Part shown: positions 28,289 to 37,243 of the stretch, piece after piece
Numbering within the stretch: position 1 is the first letter of the stretch
Layout of the letters: the number at the start of each line of letters is the position of its first letter
Assembly: GCA_030528455.1 (NCBI GenBank)
Contig: JAUMYW010000009.1
Span: forward strand, 1 to 64,000
DNA: 64,000 nt
Direction of reading: 5' to 3'
From: Neisseria sp.
Lineage (GTDB): Bacteria > Pseudomonadota > Gammaproteobacteria > Burkholderiales > Neisseriaceae
Notes under the pieces: model-generated
Told to the model about the DNA's origin: nothing
Seen by the model: only the letters and a program-made list of their open reading frames with translations
Databases searched by the model: none
Program-made: the position numbers and the translations under genes

Positions 28289-29089
28289 TCACTCTGCCGA
28301 TGCTGCGCGTTCAGCCGGTTTTCCGACCAGATAATTGCTCAGCTCCACATATTTTTGCGGCGCGATTTCCTCTGCCCGCTGCTGCGGCGCAATGCCGACA
28401 GCTGCCAAGTCATCGTCGTCCGCCAAGTCTTTCAGATTATTGCGTATGGTTTTACGGCGCTGCTGAAAGGCCGCTTTGACCAGTTTGGCAAAATGCGCGA
28501 AGTCCGCCGCCTTGCCGATGCGGTGTTTCAAAGGAATCATACGCACCACAGCCGAATCGACTTTCGGTGCCGGATCGAAGGACTCGGGCGGCACGTCAAT
28601 CAGTTTTTCCATTTCGAAAAAATATTGCAGCATCACACCCAAACGGCCGTAGTCGTTGCTTTTCGGCTCGGCCACCATGCGCTCGACCACTTCCTTCTGC
28701 AGCATAAAATGCATATCGATTACATCGTCTGCCACTTCGCTCAAACGGAACAGCAGCGGCGTGGAAATATTGTAAGGCAGATTGCCGACGATTTTTTTTC
28801 TGCCCGGCACGCTGTCGAAATCGAATTTCAGCACATCACCTTCATGAATCAGCAGTTTGTCTGCAAACGGCAGGGTTTTCAGACGGCCTACGATGTCGCG
28901 GTCGATTTCGACAACGTGCAGTTTGTCCAACTTTTGCGCCAAAGGCTCGGTAATCGCCGCCAGACCGGGGCCGATTTCGATGACTGTATCGCCCGGCTGC
29001 GGACGCACCGCATGAACGATGTCGGCGATAATCCGCGTATCCTGCAAAAAATTCTGCCCGAAACGTTTTCGGGCTTTATGCTCTTTCAT
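28289..29089 (-). CDS. ksgA: 16S rRNA dimethyladenosine transferase KsgA
   Basis: 266 residues from [17 protein letters not shown]; a TTG two codons upstream is less likely. [12 protein letters not shown] is the SAM loop and [12 protein letters not shown] is the catalytic NxPY motif. It dimethylates two adjacent adenines of 16S rRNA helix 45 late in ribosome assembly. The ATPase gene follows 17 bases later or overlaps. Confidence 0.96.
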   Translation of the reverse strand: MKEHKARKRFGQNFLQDTRIIADIVHAVRPQPGDTVIEIGPGLAAITEPLAQKLDKLHVVEIDRDIVGRLKTLPFADKLLIHEGDVLKFDFDSVPGRKKIVGNLPYNISTPLLFRLSEVADDVIDMHFMLQKEVVERMVAEPKSNDYGRLGVMLQYFFEMEKLIDVPPESFDPAPKVDSAVVRMIPLKHRIGKAADFAHFAKLVKAAFQQRRKTIRNNLKDLADDDDLAAVGIAPQQRAEEIAPQKYVELSNYLVGKPAERAASAE

Positions 29090-29193
29090 CTTCAATACTT
29101 AAAAGTGCCGTTTTCCAAACGCGTTATTGTAACGGAAAAGCGTGTCCGCCGCAGCGTTTTGCAGCAATAAACCGCAACCGGCCTGCCAACCTA

Positions 29194-29604
29194 TCAAGCC
29201 GTCTGCAGCACAGCCCAAACCAAAACGGTATAACGCAAACCTTTCCCGACCGCCAATGCGGCTGCAGACGGCATCAACGGCAGTTTGAAACTGCCGGCAG
29301 CCAAAGCCAAGGCATCGCCCAACACAGGCACCCAAGCCAGCAAAAGCGTCCAGCTTCCCCAACGTCCGATCCAATCCGCCGCTCGACGGTTGATTTTGTG
29401 CCGCAAAGGATAAAGCCTGCCAGCGGCAAAAGTCAGCAGACTGCCGGCAGTATTGGCAACAGTCGCCGTCAACAGCAACACGCCCCAAAGCTGCGGATAA
29501 GCGGAAATCAAAACAGCCAATACGGCTTCGGAAGAACCGGGCAAAACCGTTGCCGAAGTAAAAGCGGAAAACGCCATCGAAACGATTTGCAGGAAAAAAT
29601 CCAT
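29194..29604 (-). CDS. yqaA: YqaA-family (SNARE-associated/DedA-like) membrane protein
   Basis: 136 residues with about four hydrophobic segments. FTSATVLPGSSEAVLAVL is the family's re-entrant-like N-terminal region, and GDALALAAGSFKLPL the conserved C-terminal loop. It resembles YqaA, a short DedA-relative of unknown role in envelope lipid handling. It is divergent from maf, 55 bases away. Confidence 0.82.
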   Translation of the reverse strand: MDFFLQIVSMAFSAFTSATVLPGSSEAVLAVLISAYPQLWGVLLLTATVANTAGSLLTFAAGRLYPLRHKINRRAADWIGRWGSWTLLLAWVPVLGDALALAAGSFKLPLMPSAAALAVGKGLRYTVLVWAVLQTA

Positions 29605-29659
29605 TTTTCAGACCGCCCGAATATGTTAAAACAACCATTTTAACCGAGAACGTTTGAAT

Positions 29660-30268
29660 ATGATTAACCGCCCCACCGTTTATCTGGCCTCCGGCAGTCC
29701 TCGCCGCCGTGAAATTTTGGAAAACTTGGGATTTTCTGTCGAACGGCTGTCCTCCGACATCGACGAAACACCGTTTGCAAACGAAAACGCCGAACGCTAC
29801 GTGCTGCGCATGGCTCAGGAAAAAAACCGTGCAGCCCTGCACATCCGGCAGGCAACGCACGACACACCGCCGCCCTTTCCTGTCCTGTCCGCCGATACGG
29901 CAGTCGCACTGAACGGGTATATTCTCGGCAAACCGGAAAACAACCGCCAAGCCGCCGAAATGCTGCGCAGCCTGTCGGGCGGCACACATCAGGTACTGAC
30001 CGCCGTCTGCATCAGCTTTCAAGGCAGAACCAAGCACTGCGTCCAAATCAGCAATGTCTTCTTCAAAACACTGAGCGAAACGGAAATTGCCGCCTATATC
30101 CGCAGCGGCGAACCGACAGACAAAGCCGGAGCATACGGCATTCAGGGCTTAGGCGGCGTATTTATCGACCATCTGTCGGGCAGTTTTACCGGCGTGATGG
30201 GGCTTCCGGTACGCGAAACCTGTGCCCTTTTGTCCGACTTAGGCTGCGCCACTCCGCCATTTGCCTAA
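29660..30268 (+). CDS. maf: Maf-family nucleoside triphosphate pyrophosphatase, second copy
   Basis: 202 residues from ATG at 29660; a TTG two codons earlier is possible. VYLASGSPRRREILENLG and SADTAVALNG are the Maf phosphate and acidic motifs, and the end YGIQGLGGVF is typical of the YhdE/Maf branch, which prefers dTTP/UTP. It is the last gene before the origin-like region and is followed by an uptake-word hairpin. Confidence 0.92.
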   Translation: MINRPTVYLASGSPRRREILENLGFSVERLSSDIDETPFANENAERYVLRMAQEKNRAALHIRQATHDTPPPFPVLSADTAVALNGYILGKPENNRQAAEMLRSLSGGTHQVLTAVCISFQGRTKHCVQISNVFFKTLSETEIAAYIRSGEPTDKAGAYGIQGLGGVFIDHLSGSFTGVMGLPVRETCALLSDLGCATPPFA

Positions 30269-30328
30269 AATTTAACCAGACATTTTCAAATAAGGATTTT
30301 CTTTTTCAGCTTCAATAATTTGGCAAAC

Positions 30329-30382
30329 TTATCCACACAATACAAACAGAAACTTCACACTATTTTTCCCTATCTGTGCGGA
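30329..30382 (+). repeat. 54-base direct repeat unit A with DnaA box
   Basis: Begins with a perfect DnaA box TTATCCACA (30329-30337) and contains TTTTTCCCTATC. It aligns without gaps to unit B 174 bases downstream, with 43 of 54 identical by my count. No coding frame explains the similarity. Confidence 0.85.
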
Positions 30383-30389
30383 AAAAAAT

Positions 30390-30429
30390 GCCGTCTGCAC
30401 ACCCTTTCCGCCTTGCAGTTGCAGACGGC
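30390..30429 (+). terminator. Uptake-word hairpin after maf, between the direct repeats
   Basis: Arms GCCGTCTGCA (30390-30399) and TGCAGACGGC (30420-30429) surround a 20-base loop. It may end maf transcription. Confidence 0.55.
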
Positions 30430-30502
30430 TTTCCCCGACACACTGCTGACTATTTTTTAATCAAAATAATTTTTCAATAACAAAAACAAATTATTAACTA
30501 GA

Positions 30503-30556
30503 TTATCCACATACTGCACACAGGAATTGCACACCGTTTTTCCCTATCCTTGCGGA
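30503..30556 (+). repeat. 54-base direct repeat unit B with DnaA box
   Basis: Begins with a second perfect DnaA box TTATCCACA (30503-30511) and repeats the TTTTTCCCTATC element. A very AT-rich run (about 30450-30502) lies just before it. Confidence 0.85.
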
Positions 30557-30911
30557 CAAACCATCTCCGCACCCGGTATCCACCCCTACTTGCAGACGGC
30601 ATGGGGCATTCCTTTCCGACCCTTTTCCAACCAGTTTGTTTTCAACCATAAAAAACAATCCCAAGTCCGACTTACCCACAAATTTTCCACAAACTGTTGC
30701 CGGAAAAAGCAGATTAGCCATTACGGACAGACCGTTTCCCACCGGCCGCCCGGTATCTTCGCCACCTATGTCCGAAAAGGTACAGACGGTACGGCAAACC
30801 TGACAATTCCGCCCCCGTGCGGTATCATTAGGAGTTTTCCAAACAGTATGTTTTGTCCTGTCCGCCTCTTGCCGGCAGCACAAAACATATTGAAAAATCA
30901 AAGGTTGTTTT

Positions 30912-32405
30912 ATGTTATCCGGAATACCTCTGCCGAAAGACACCGTCCGCCCGCCGGAAACGGTGCTGGTCAACATTACGCCGCAGGAAACGCGCGTGGC
31001 CATGTTGGAAGAAAACAATATCTGCGAACTGCATATCGAACGCAACAGCGGTCAAGGTCTGGTCGGCAATATTTATTTGGGTATCGTACGCCGCGTCTTG
31101 CCGGGAATGCAGAGCGCGTTTATCGACATCGGTTTGGAACGCGCCGCATTTCTGCATATTGTGGATATTTTGGAGCAGCGTCAGAATCCCGACGCGGCAC
31201 AACGCATCGAACATATGCTGTTTGAAGGGCAAACCGTTTTGGTTCAGGTCATCAAAGACCCGATTAACAGCAAAGGCGCACGTTTGTCCACACAGATTTC
31301 GCTGGCAGGCCGGTTTCTGGTCCACCTGCCGCAAGACGAACACATCGGCATTTCCCAACGCATCGAAAACGAAGACGAGCGCAACAACCTGCGCGACCGT
31401 CTGAACAATCTGCTTCCGCCCGAAGCCGGACACGGATACATTATCAGAACCAGCGCAGAAACGGCGAGCGATACCGATTTGCAGGCCGACATCGATTATC
31501 TGACCAAAGTTTGGGCGAATATCCAGCATGCGGCCAAAACCCTGCCGCCGGAAACGCTGCTTTATCAGGATCTGCCTTTAAGCCTGCGCGTTCTGCGCGA
31601 TATGTTCAGCGACAATACCCGGGAAATTCTGGTCGATTCCAAGGAGAATTTCGCCCGTATGCAAGATTTTGCCGCACAATACGTACAAAATGCGGCCGAC
31701 AGAATCAAACTGTTCTGCGGCGAACGCCCCTTGTTTGAAACACACAATATCGAACGCGAAATCAACCGTATCCTGCAACCGCGCGTCAATCTGGATTTCG
31801 GCAGCTACCTGATTATCGAGTCGACCGAGGCTATGACCACGATAGACGTGAACACCGGCGGTTTTGTCGGCGCACGCAATTTCGACGAAACCATCTTCAA
31901 AACCAATCTGGAAGCCTGCCACGCCATTGCGCGCGAACTGCGTTTGCGCAATTTGGGCGGCATCATCATCATCGATTTTATCGACATGACAAACGAAACA
32001 CACAGAGAAGCCGTTTTGCAGGAATTGGCCAAAGCCCTCAGTTTCGACCGCACTCGCGTTACACTCAACGGCTTTACCAACCTCGGACTGGTCGAACTGA
32101 CCCGCAAACGCACACGTGAAAATCTTATCCACCTTCTCTGTGAGCCGTGTCCGGCCTGCCAAGGACGCGGCCGCCTGAAAACGCCGCAAACTGTGTGCTA
32201 CGAAATCCAGCGGGAAATCGTACGCGAAAGCCGCCGTTTCGATGTCCGCCAGTTCCGCATCCTGGCTTCGCCAGAAGTGATCGATCTCTTTTTGGACGAA
32301 GAATCTCAATCGCTGGCCATGCTCATCGACTTTATCGGCAAACCTGTTTCACTGGCAGTAGAAAGCAGCTATACGCAGGAACAATACGATGTGGTGCTGA
32401 TGTAG
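30912..32405 (+). CDS. rng: Ribonuclease G
   Basis: 497 residues. An S1-like domain lies near residues 38-130 (GLVGNIYLGIVRRVLPG). The RNase E/G catalytic core has the metal-binding aspartates in TTIDVNTGGFVG and IIIDFIDMT, and a zinc-link pair in CEPCPACQGRG. It trims the 5' end of 16S rRNA and decays some mRNAs. It is the shorter E/G form without the RNase E tail. It starts just right of the origin-like region. Confidence 0.95.
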   Translation: MLSGIPLPKDTVRPPETVLVNITPQETRVAMLEENNICELHIERNSGQGLVGNIYLGIVRRVLPGMQSAFIDIGLERAAFLHIVDILEQRQNPDAAQRIEHMLFEGQTVLVQVIKDPINSKGARLSTQISLAGRFLVHLPQDEHIGISQRIENEDERNNLRDRLNNLLPPEAGHGYIIRTSAETASDTDLQADIDYLTKVWANIQHAAKTLPPETLLYQDLPLSLRVLRDMFSDNTREILVDSKENFARMQDFAAQYVQNAADRIKLFCGERPLFETHNIEREINRILQPRVNLDFGSYLIIESTEAMTTIDVNTGGFVGARNFDETIFKTNLEACHAIARELRLRNLGGIIIIDFIDMTNETHREAVLQELAKALSFDRTRVTLNGFTNLGLVELTRKRTRENLIHLLCEPCPACQGRGRLKTPQTVCYEIQREIVRESRRFDVRQFRILASPEVIDLFLDEESQSLAMLIDFIGKPVSLAVESSYTQEQYDVVLM

Positions 32406-32447
32406 GTCCAAGCCGTCTGCACCCCGACAAACAATAGGAGAAACCAT

Positions 32448-33245
32448 ATGATGCACACCGATATCTGGCAAACCATCCGTCGGGAAACCGAAGAAGCCGC
32501 CCGCACCGAACCGATGCTGGCAAGCTTTCTGCATATGACCGTTTTGCGGCACGAAACACTGGCTCACGTGCTGGCATTTCATCTGTCCAGCAAACTGGCC
32601 AATCCGAGTATGGATGCGCGCGCACTGTACGAGCTGTTCCTGAACGCGCTCAAAAACGACGAAAACATCGTCGGTGCCGCACTCTCCGACATCCAAGCCT
32701 GCTACGACAGAGACCCCGCCTGCGACCAATACTGCCTGCCCCTGCTGTATTTCAAAGGCTTCCACGCCATTCAGGCTCACCGTATCAATCACTGCCTGTG
32801 GAAAGAAGACCGCAAAACGCTGGCCTATTTTCTGCAAAACCGCGCATCGGAAGTATTCGGTGTCGATATCCACCCGGCCGCCCGTTTCGGCTGCGGCATC
32901 ATGATTGACCACGGTACCGGCGTCGTCATCGGCGAAACCGCCGTACTGGGCAACGACATTTCCATTCTTCACGGCGTTACGCTGGGCGGCTCCGGAAAAG
33001 AATCCGGAGACCGCCATCCGAAAGTCGGCGACGGCGTAATGATTGGTGCAAACGCTTCGATTTTAGGCAATATCCGCATCAACGAATGCGCCAAAATCGG
33101 CGCAGGCAGCGTCGTCGTTGCCGATGTACCGGCATTTACCACCGTCGTCGGCGTACCGGCACGCGCTGTCGGCAACAAATCGCAGGCAAAACCATCTGCA
33201 GAAATGGACCAACAGCTGCCCGAATTCGGCGATTTCCACATCTGA
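32448..33245 (+). CDS. cysE: Serine O-acetyltransferase CysE
   Basis: 265 residues. An N-terminal helical domain is followed by left-handed hexapeptide repeats (GCGIMIDHGTGVVIGETAV, ISILHGVTLGG). It acetylates serine for cysteine synthesis. GGAG-type ribosome site sits before the ATG. It follows rng by 42 bases with one uptake word between them, so co-transcription is possible. Confidence 0.95.
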   Translation: MMHTDIWQTIRRETEEAARTEPMLASFLHMTVLRHETLAHVLAFHLSSKLANPSMDARALYELFLNALKNDENIVGAALSDIQACYDRDPACDQYCLPLLYFKGFHAIQAHRINHCLWKEDRKTLAYFLQNRASEVFGVDIHPAARFGCGIMIDHGTGVVIGETAVLGNDISILHGVTLGGSGKESGDRHPKVGDGVMIGANASILGNIRINECAKIGAGSVVVADVPAFTTVVGVPARAVGNKSQAKPSAEMDQQLPEFGDFHI

Positions 33246-33258
33246 ATCAACCACAAAC

Positions 33259-33284
33259 TGCAGACGGCAGACCCGCCGTCTGCA
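33259..33284. terminator. Uptake-word hairpin between cysE and the antiporter gene
   Basis: TGCAGACGGC (33259-33268) and GCCGTCTGCA (33275-33284) pair around six bases, 14 bases after the cysE stop. No T-run, so termination is uncertain. Confidence 0.55.
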
Positions 33285-33326
33285 AACCGTCCGATCCCCT
33301 CAGAAGTCCGAACATAATAAAAAACA

Positions 33327-35315
33327 ATGGAACACTTTTCGCTCGCTCCCGTCGTAATGGTTTTAATGGTTGCCGTCATTTCGGTTACCATCTGCCGCCG
33401 CCTGAATATCTCTCCCATGCTCGGCTACCTGTCGGTCGGTTTCTTAGCCGGACCGGGCATGCTGCACTGGCTCGGACATTCCCACGCAACCGAATTTCTC
33501 GGCGAAATCGGCATCGTTTTTCTAATGTTCAGTATAGGTTTGGAATTTTCTCTGGCCAAACTCAAAGCCATGCGCTATTTGGTATTCGGCTTGGGCGGCG
33601 CACAAATCATACTGACCTTGGGCTTGGGCTTAATCGGGCTGATGACGCTTTACGGCACCTCCTTCGACGGAGCATTCGCCGTTGCCGCCGCACTGGCCAT
33701 GTCCTCCACCGCCATCATCAGCCGCATCATGTCGGAAAAAGCCGAATTGGGACAGACACACGGCCGGATGGCGATGGGCGTACTGCTGATGCAGGATATC
33801 GCCGTCGTACCGCTAATGATTCTTCTGCCGGCATTTGCAGACGGCAACCAAGGCAACCTGTTGCCCGCCCTGGGTCTGGCCATGCTGAAAATGACAGTTA
33901 CACTCGGCCTACTGTTCGTCGTCGGCCACCGCATCATGTCGCCCTGGTTCAGACTGGTTGCCCGTGCAAAATCGTCCGAACTGTTTATGATTAACGTCCT
34001 GCTGGTTACCTTGGGCGTTGCCTACATTACCGAACTGCAAGGCCTGTCCATGGCCTTAGGCGCATTTGTCGCCGGCATGCTGCTGTCCGAAACCGAATAC
34101 CGTTTCCAAGTAGAAGACGATATCCGCCCCTTCCGCGACATTCTGCTCGGCTTCTTCTTCATTACCATCGGCATGAAAGTCAATATTTCCGCACTGTTCG
34201 ACAACTGGCAAACCATCCTAGCACTTTTAGCCGTCCTGATTCCGCTGAAAACCTTCATTGTATTCGCCCTTGCAAAAAAAATGCGCCACACCGCCGCAGA
34301 AAGCCTGAAAAGCGCACTGTATCTCGCACAAGGCGGAGAATTCGGTTTTGTGATACTGGCCATTTCTGCCAAACTTTCCCTGATTGATACCCATTTGGAA
34401 CAAGCCGCCATTGCCGCCGTCCTGATTTCCATGATTGCCGCTCCATTTATCATCAACGGCAGCGATTCCGTCATTAAAAAACTCTCCAAGCTCTCCGACT
34501 GGGAAAAGCAATCGCTCGATCTGCACAGCATGCTGGTTGACAGCATGAGCAAATCCGAACACATTCTGATTATCGGCTACGGACGCGGCGGTCAAAGCAT
34601 AGGCCGCATTCTCGCTCAAGAAAACATCCCTTATTACGCTCTGGATTTGGATGCCGAACGCGTCCGCGTTGCCCGAACCGCAGGCGAACCGGTTTCATTC
34701 GGCGATGCCAAACGCAAGGAAGTACTCCATGCCGCCGGCTTGAACCGTGCAAAAGCCGTTATCATCACCATCCATCACGAACACGAAGCCCGGCACATTC
34801 TCGACAACATCATGCATATGCATCCGAGTATGCCTGTCCATATGCGCGTAACCCAAGACGACCACATCGATACACTGCTGGAACGGGGAGCCGAAGAAGT
34901 CATTTCCGACACCAAAGAAACCGCTTTGGCACTGGCCGGCTTTGCCCTCATCAGCAGCGGTCTGCCCTATCAGCGTGCCCACCAAATCCTGATGGAAGTA
35001 AGGCGCAGCCGTTACCGGGTTTTAGAAGGCCTGATTTCCGGCAGCGACGACAATGAAAACTTTTTCGACAGCAGCAACAATATTTTCCGCTACGCCTTTA
35101 CCCTGCCCGAAGAAGCACACGCCATCCAACGCACAATATCGGAGCTGCCGTGGAAAAATATGGAAGTCAACCTGTTTGCCATCCGTCGGCATACCAGCCA
35201 AATCCGCGACTGTCGTCCCGACTTCATTTTAAATAGCGGCGACATTCTAATTATCCTCGGCACAAAAGAAAAAATAATTTCATTTGAAAACTGGTGCTTG
35301 CAGGGAGAAGTATAA
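33327..35315 (+). CDS. KefB-type monovalent cation:proton antiporter (CPA2) with RCK domain
   Basis: 662 residues. About 12 membrane helices form the CPA2 exchanger (NISPMLGYLSVGFLAGPG and the later QGGEFGFVILAIS). From about 411, LIIGYGRGGQSIGRILAQE begins a nucleotide-binding RCK/TrkA-N domain, and a TrkA-C-like domain closes the protein. It likely exports K+ or Na+ in exchange for H+. No KefF-type ancillary gene is adjacent. It is followed by two tRNA genes. Confidence 0.88.
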   Translation: MEHFSLAPVVMVLMVAVISVTICRRLNISPMLGYLSVGFLAGPGMLHWLGHSHATEFLGEIGIVFLMFSIGLEFSLAKLKAMRYLVFGLGGAQIILTLGLGLIGLMTLYGTSFDGAFAVAAALAMSSTAIISRIMSEKAELGQTHGRMAMGVLLMQDIAVVPLMILLPAFADGNQGNLLPALGLAMLKMTVTLGLLFVVGHRIMSPWFRLVARAKSSELFMINVLLVTLGVAYITELQGLSMALGAFVAGMLLSETEYRFQVEDDIRPFRDILLGFFFITIGMKVNISALFDNWQTILALLAVLIPLKTFIVFALAKKMRHTAAESLKSALYLAQGGEFGFVILAISAKLSLIDTHLEQAAIAAVLISMIAAPFIINGSDSVIKKLSKLSDWEKQSLDLHSMLVDSMSKSEHILIIGYGRGGQSIGRILAQENIPYYALDLDAERVRVARTAGEPVSFGDAKRKEVLHAAGLNRAKAVIITIHHEHEARHILDNIMHMHPSMPVHMRVTQDDHIDTLLERGAEEVISDTKETALALAGFALISSGLPYQRAHQILMEVRRSRYRVLEGLISGSDDNENFFDSSNNIFRYAFTLPEEAHAIQRTISELPWKNMEVNLFAIRRHTSQIRDCRPDFILNSGDILIILGTKEKIISFENWCLQGEV

Positions 35316-35332
35316 TTAAAATCAAGACCTGC

Positions 35333-35361
35333 TTGCAAAAACCGAAAAAAACTGTTTTAAT
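35333..35361 (+). promoter_or_regulatory. Sigma-70-like promoter of the tRNA-Val/tRNA-Asp unit
   Basis: TTGCAA (35333-35338) and TTTAAT (35356-35361) are 17 bases apart, close to consensus spacing. The tRNA-Val gene starts 23 bases downstream. Confidence 0.6.
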
Positions 35362-35384
35362 AATGGCTTCGCTTCAAGCAAAAC

Positions 35385-35460
35385 GGGTGATTAGCTCAGT
35401 TGGTAGAGCGTCTGCCTTACAAGCAGAATGTCGGCGGTTCGACTCCGTCATCACCCACCA
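35385..35460 (+). tRNA. tRNA-Val (anticodon TAC)
   Basis: 76 bases with encoded CCA. Acceptor stem GGGTGAT/ATCACCC pairs fully, anticodon loop CTTACAA has TAC, and the T-loop TTCGACT is present. Confidence 0.96.
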
Positions 35461-35496
35461 AGTTTCTTTTTTTCATTGTTGCAAAACAGTGAATGC

Positions 35497-35573
35497 GCGG
35501 TGGTAGCTCAGTTGGTTAGAGTATCGGCCTGTCACGCCGAGGGTCGCGGGTTCGAGCCCCGTCCGCCGCGCCA
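35497..35573 (+). tRNA. tRNA-Asp (anticodon GTC)
   Basis: 77 bases with encoded CCA. Acceptor GCGGTGG pairs with CCGCCGC (one G-T pair), and the anticodon loop is CTGTCAC with GTC. It lies 36 bases after tRNA-Val, probably one transcript. Confidence 0.95.
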
Positions 35574-35876
35574 ATATTCCCACAGCATCGCTTATGATGT
35601 TTCTCTGTACCAGTTCGCAAAACAAGAGCTGGGATCAAGATTACTAGACACATTTTAATATCTTTATAAATTAGCTGTTTTTGTCCTTTACTCTCTTGCT
35701 TTACAGTCCTAATCAGCACATACGCCTTGAGCAGGGTTATACCATTCAGCCTTTATCAGATGCTTTGTCTTGTTTTACCCACTCACAATATCCGATGGTT
35801 TTCTAACTGCCAAAAATCTGCTTTCTCTATTTCTGCACTAAATAAATCAAAGCCGTAAACAGTACAGTCCCTCCTT
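35574..35876. other. AT-rich stretch after the tRNA genes with no gene seen
   Basis: About 300 bases without a convincing frame, uptake word or repeat. It is visibly more AT-rich than its surroundings. No attachment-site duplication of the tRNA ends was seen. Confidence 0.6.
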
Positions 35877-35914
35877 AAAAAACAGCCGTCTGCACCTTTA
35901 TCGTGCAGACGGCT
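35877..35914 (-). terminator. Uptake-word terminator of the minus-strand membrane protein gene
   Basis: Arms AGCCGTCTGCAC (35884-35895) and GTGCAGACGGCT (35903-35914) pair perfectly, and six T follow on the minus strand (35877-35882). It lies 20 bases beyond the stop. Confidence 0.85.
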
Positions 35915-35934
35915 ATTAACTGACGGTTTCGGAA

Positions 35935-36564
35935 TTAAAACAAATTGTCGATTATCTCTTTCTGGGACACAGGCTTGGAAGGAACCGACTGCGCTTCGAC
36001 CGCTGTCTGGCGTTCCTGCTGCTGCGCTCTTGCCTTTGCCCGCTCTGCCAGTTCGGCTTTCGCCTGAGCAACACGTTCTGCACGCTGCTGCTCCAAACGT
36101 CTCTGCTCCTCATCATCTGCTACAGCATTTTTCAGTTCGCGTTGTTCATTCCCGACCGATTGCACAACCGTCCCTTGAGACGCCGATGGCGCATCGGCTT
36201 GCCGGGCTGCAGACGGCATCAGTTCCCGCACTGACTCATGCTGCTCGATATGGATCGCTTTTTTTTCAATCGGTTTTGGATCTGCCTGAATCGGCGCGCC
36301 TCCGCCATCCGTATCCTTTTCCTTATTCCCGTCGGCCAGCACAATCGGGCGGTCGACCACGGCTGTTGCGGCCGTCCGACCGTCCGGAGAAAGGATTTCG
36401 ACAGTAGTCGTTTGTTCGTCCGTAGGGTTCCGGACAGATTCGACCTTATTGTAAGTAGTCGCTATACCAACCACCAGCAATAAAACGGCAACCAATGCCA
36501 ACAATGCCACAACCAGCAACAGTCTGCCCGGGGTCAGGAAAAAACCTTTTTCTGAATGTTTCAT
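35935..36564 (-). CDS. Inner-membrane-anchored protein with coiled-coil tail, unknown function
   Basis: 209 residues. One hydrophobic helix at about 12-34 (LLLVVALLALVAVLLLVVGI) suggests an N-in anchor. The rest is charged and low in complexity, with a probable coiled coil near 145-190 (QRRLEQQRAERVAQAKAE). The C-terminus ends QKEIIDNLF. No recognised family. It follows the BON lipoprotein gene by 21 bases and has its own terminator, so it is the last gene of the yraN-gmhA-yraP run. It may act in the envelope, as its neighbours do. Confidence 0.72.
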   Translation of the reverse strand: MKHSEKGFFLTPGRLLLVVALLALVAVLLLVVGIATTYNKVESVRNPTDEQTTTVEILSPDGRTAATAVVDRPIVLADGNKEKDTDGGGAPIQADPKPIEKKAIHIEQHESVRELMPSAARQADAPSASQGTVVQSVGNEQRELKNAVADDEEQRRLEQQRAERVAQAKAELAERAKARAQQQERQTAVEAQSVPSKPVSQKEIIDNLF

Positions 36565-36585
36565 AATATTTTTGCAAATCGGTAA

Positions 36586-37197
36586 TCAAACAGGCCGGTA
36601 AGTCTGATACAGGGTAACGACTTTCCGAACTCCGGCAGTCGTACGGACCCGTTCCGTTACGGCAGATTGTTCTGAGGCAGTCAAAATCCCCATCACATAG
36701 GTTACGCCGTCGTAAGTTACAATTTTGACACGCCCCGGATAAACGCCTTGAATCCCCAATAAAGTCGTACGCACTTTCGCAGTCCCCCAAATATCGGCAC
36801 CGATATCGGCAAAAGTACGCCCTTTCGGCGCAACCTCAATATAGTTATAAACTGCAGAAACAGACTGCTCCGCACGCGCCACCTGCTCGGCAAAACGTCT
36901 TTCCGCTTCAGTGGACACCTGCCCCAGCAGCAGAATATGGCGGTTATAGCTGACCACACTGAGCTTCGGCGTATAGTCCGCAGTCGGGTTACGGTGTTTC
37001 AGATAAGACAGCGCGGTAGTTTTGACACGCAGTTCCATCACCTCGTCGTCCGCCTGCGTTCCTGTCGTACGGCGGTCCAAAACAGATGTCCCCGCCCCGA
37101 CTGCCGCACCGCCGACCAACACTCCTACACAGCCGCTTAAAGCCGTTACCGCAATACCGGTCAAAACCGCAGCACCCGCTGTTTTTCTCCAAGCCAT
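36586..37197 (-). CDS. yraP: BON-domain outer-membrane lipoprotein (YraP/GNA2091-like)
   Basis: 203 residues from MAWRKTAGAAVLTGI with GGAGGA upstream. The signal peptide ends in lipobox LSGC, then two BON domains lie at about 55-120 and 135-195 (VSYNRHILLLGQV and VTYDGVTYVMGIL). It matches the family that includes meningococcal antigen GNA2091 and E. coli YraP (DolP), which helps keep the outer membrane tight. It sits between gmhA/diaA and the membrane protein gene. Confidence 0.9.
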   Translation of the reverse strand: MAWRKTAGAAVLTGIAVTALSGCVGVLVGGAAVGAGTSVLDRRTTGTQADDEVMELRVKTTALSYLKHRNPTADYTPKLSVVSYNRHILLLGQVSTEAERRFAEQVARAEQSVSAVYNYIEVAPKGRTFADIGADIWGTAKVRTTLLGIQGVYPGRVKIVTYDGVTYVMGILTASEQSAVTERVRTTAGVRKVVTLYQTYRPV

Positions 37198-37243
37198 GAA
37201 ACTGTCCTCCCAATAATTGTTCCTGCTGCAGACGGCTTCGGAA

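Larger units (their letters stand above)
30269..30911. other. Candidate replication origin (intergenic, DnaA boxes and AT-rich patch)
   Basis: 643 non-coding bases. They hold two perfect DnaA boxes (30329, 30503), one-mismatch boxes at 30672-30680 (TTACCCACA) and 30683-30691 (TTTTCCACA), the 54-base repeats and an AT-rich patch at about 30450-30502. Gene orientation shifts from mostly minus on the left to mostly plus on the right, consistent with leading-strand bias around an origin. dnaA/dnaN are not in the window, so an alternative reading is a DnaA-regulated promoter region for rng. Minus-strand open frame here is treated as chance. Confidence 0.5.

Noticed and set aside
30503..31045. 180-codon minus-strand frame over the origin-like region
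   Set aside because: It has no family features, runs through the AT-rich repeats and enters rng on the other strand; the direct repeat is ungapped but not in a codon-conserving pattern.
35461..35496. tRNA-flanking attachment site of an integrated element
   Set aside because: No repeat of a tRNA end, no integrase gene and no element-like content was seen nearby.
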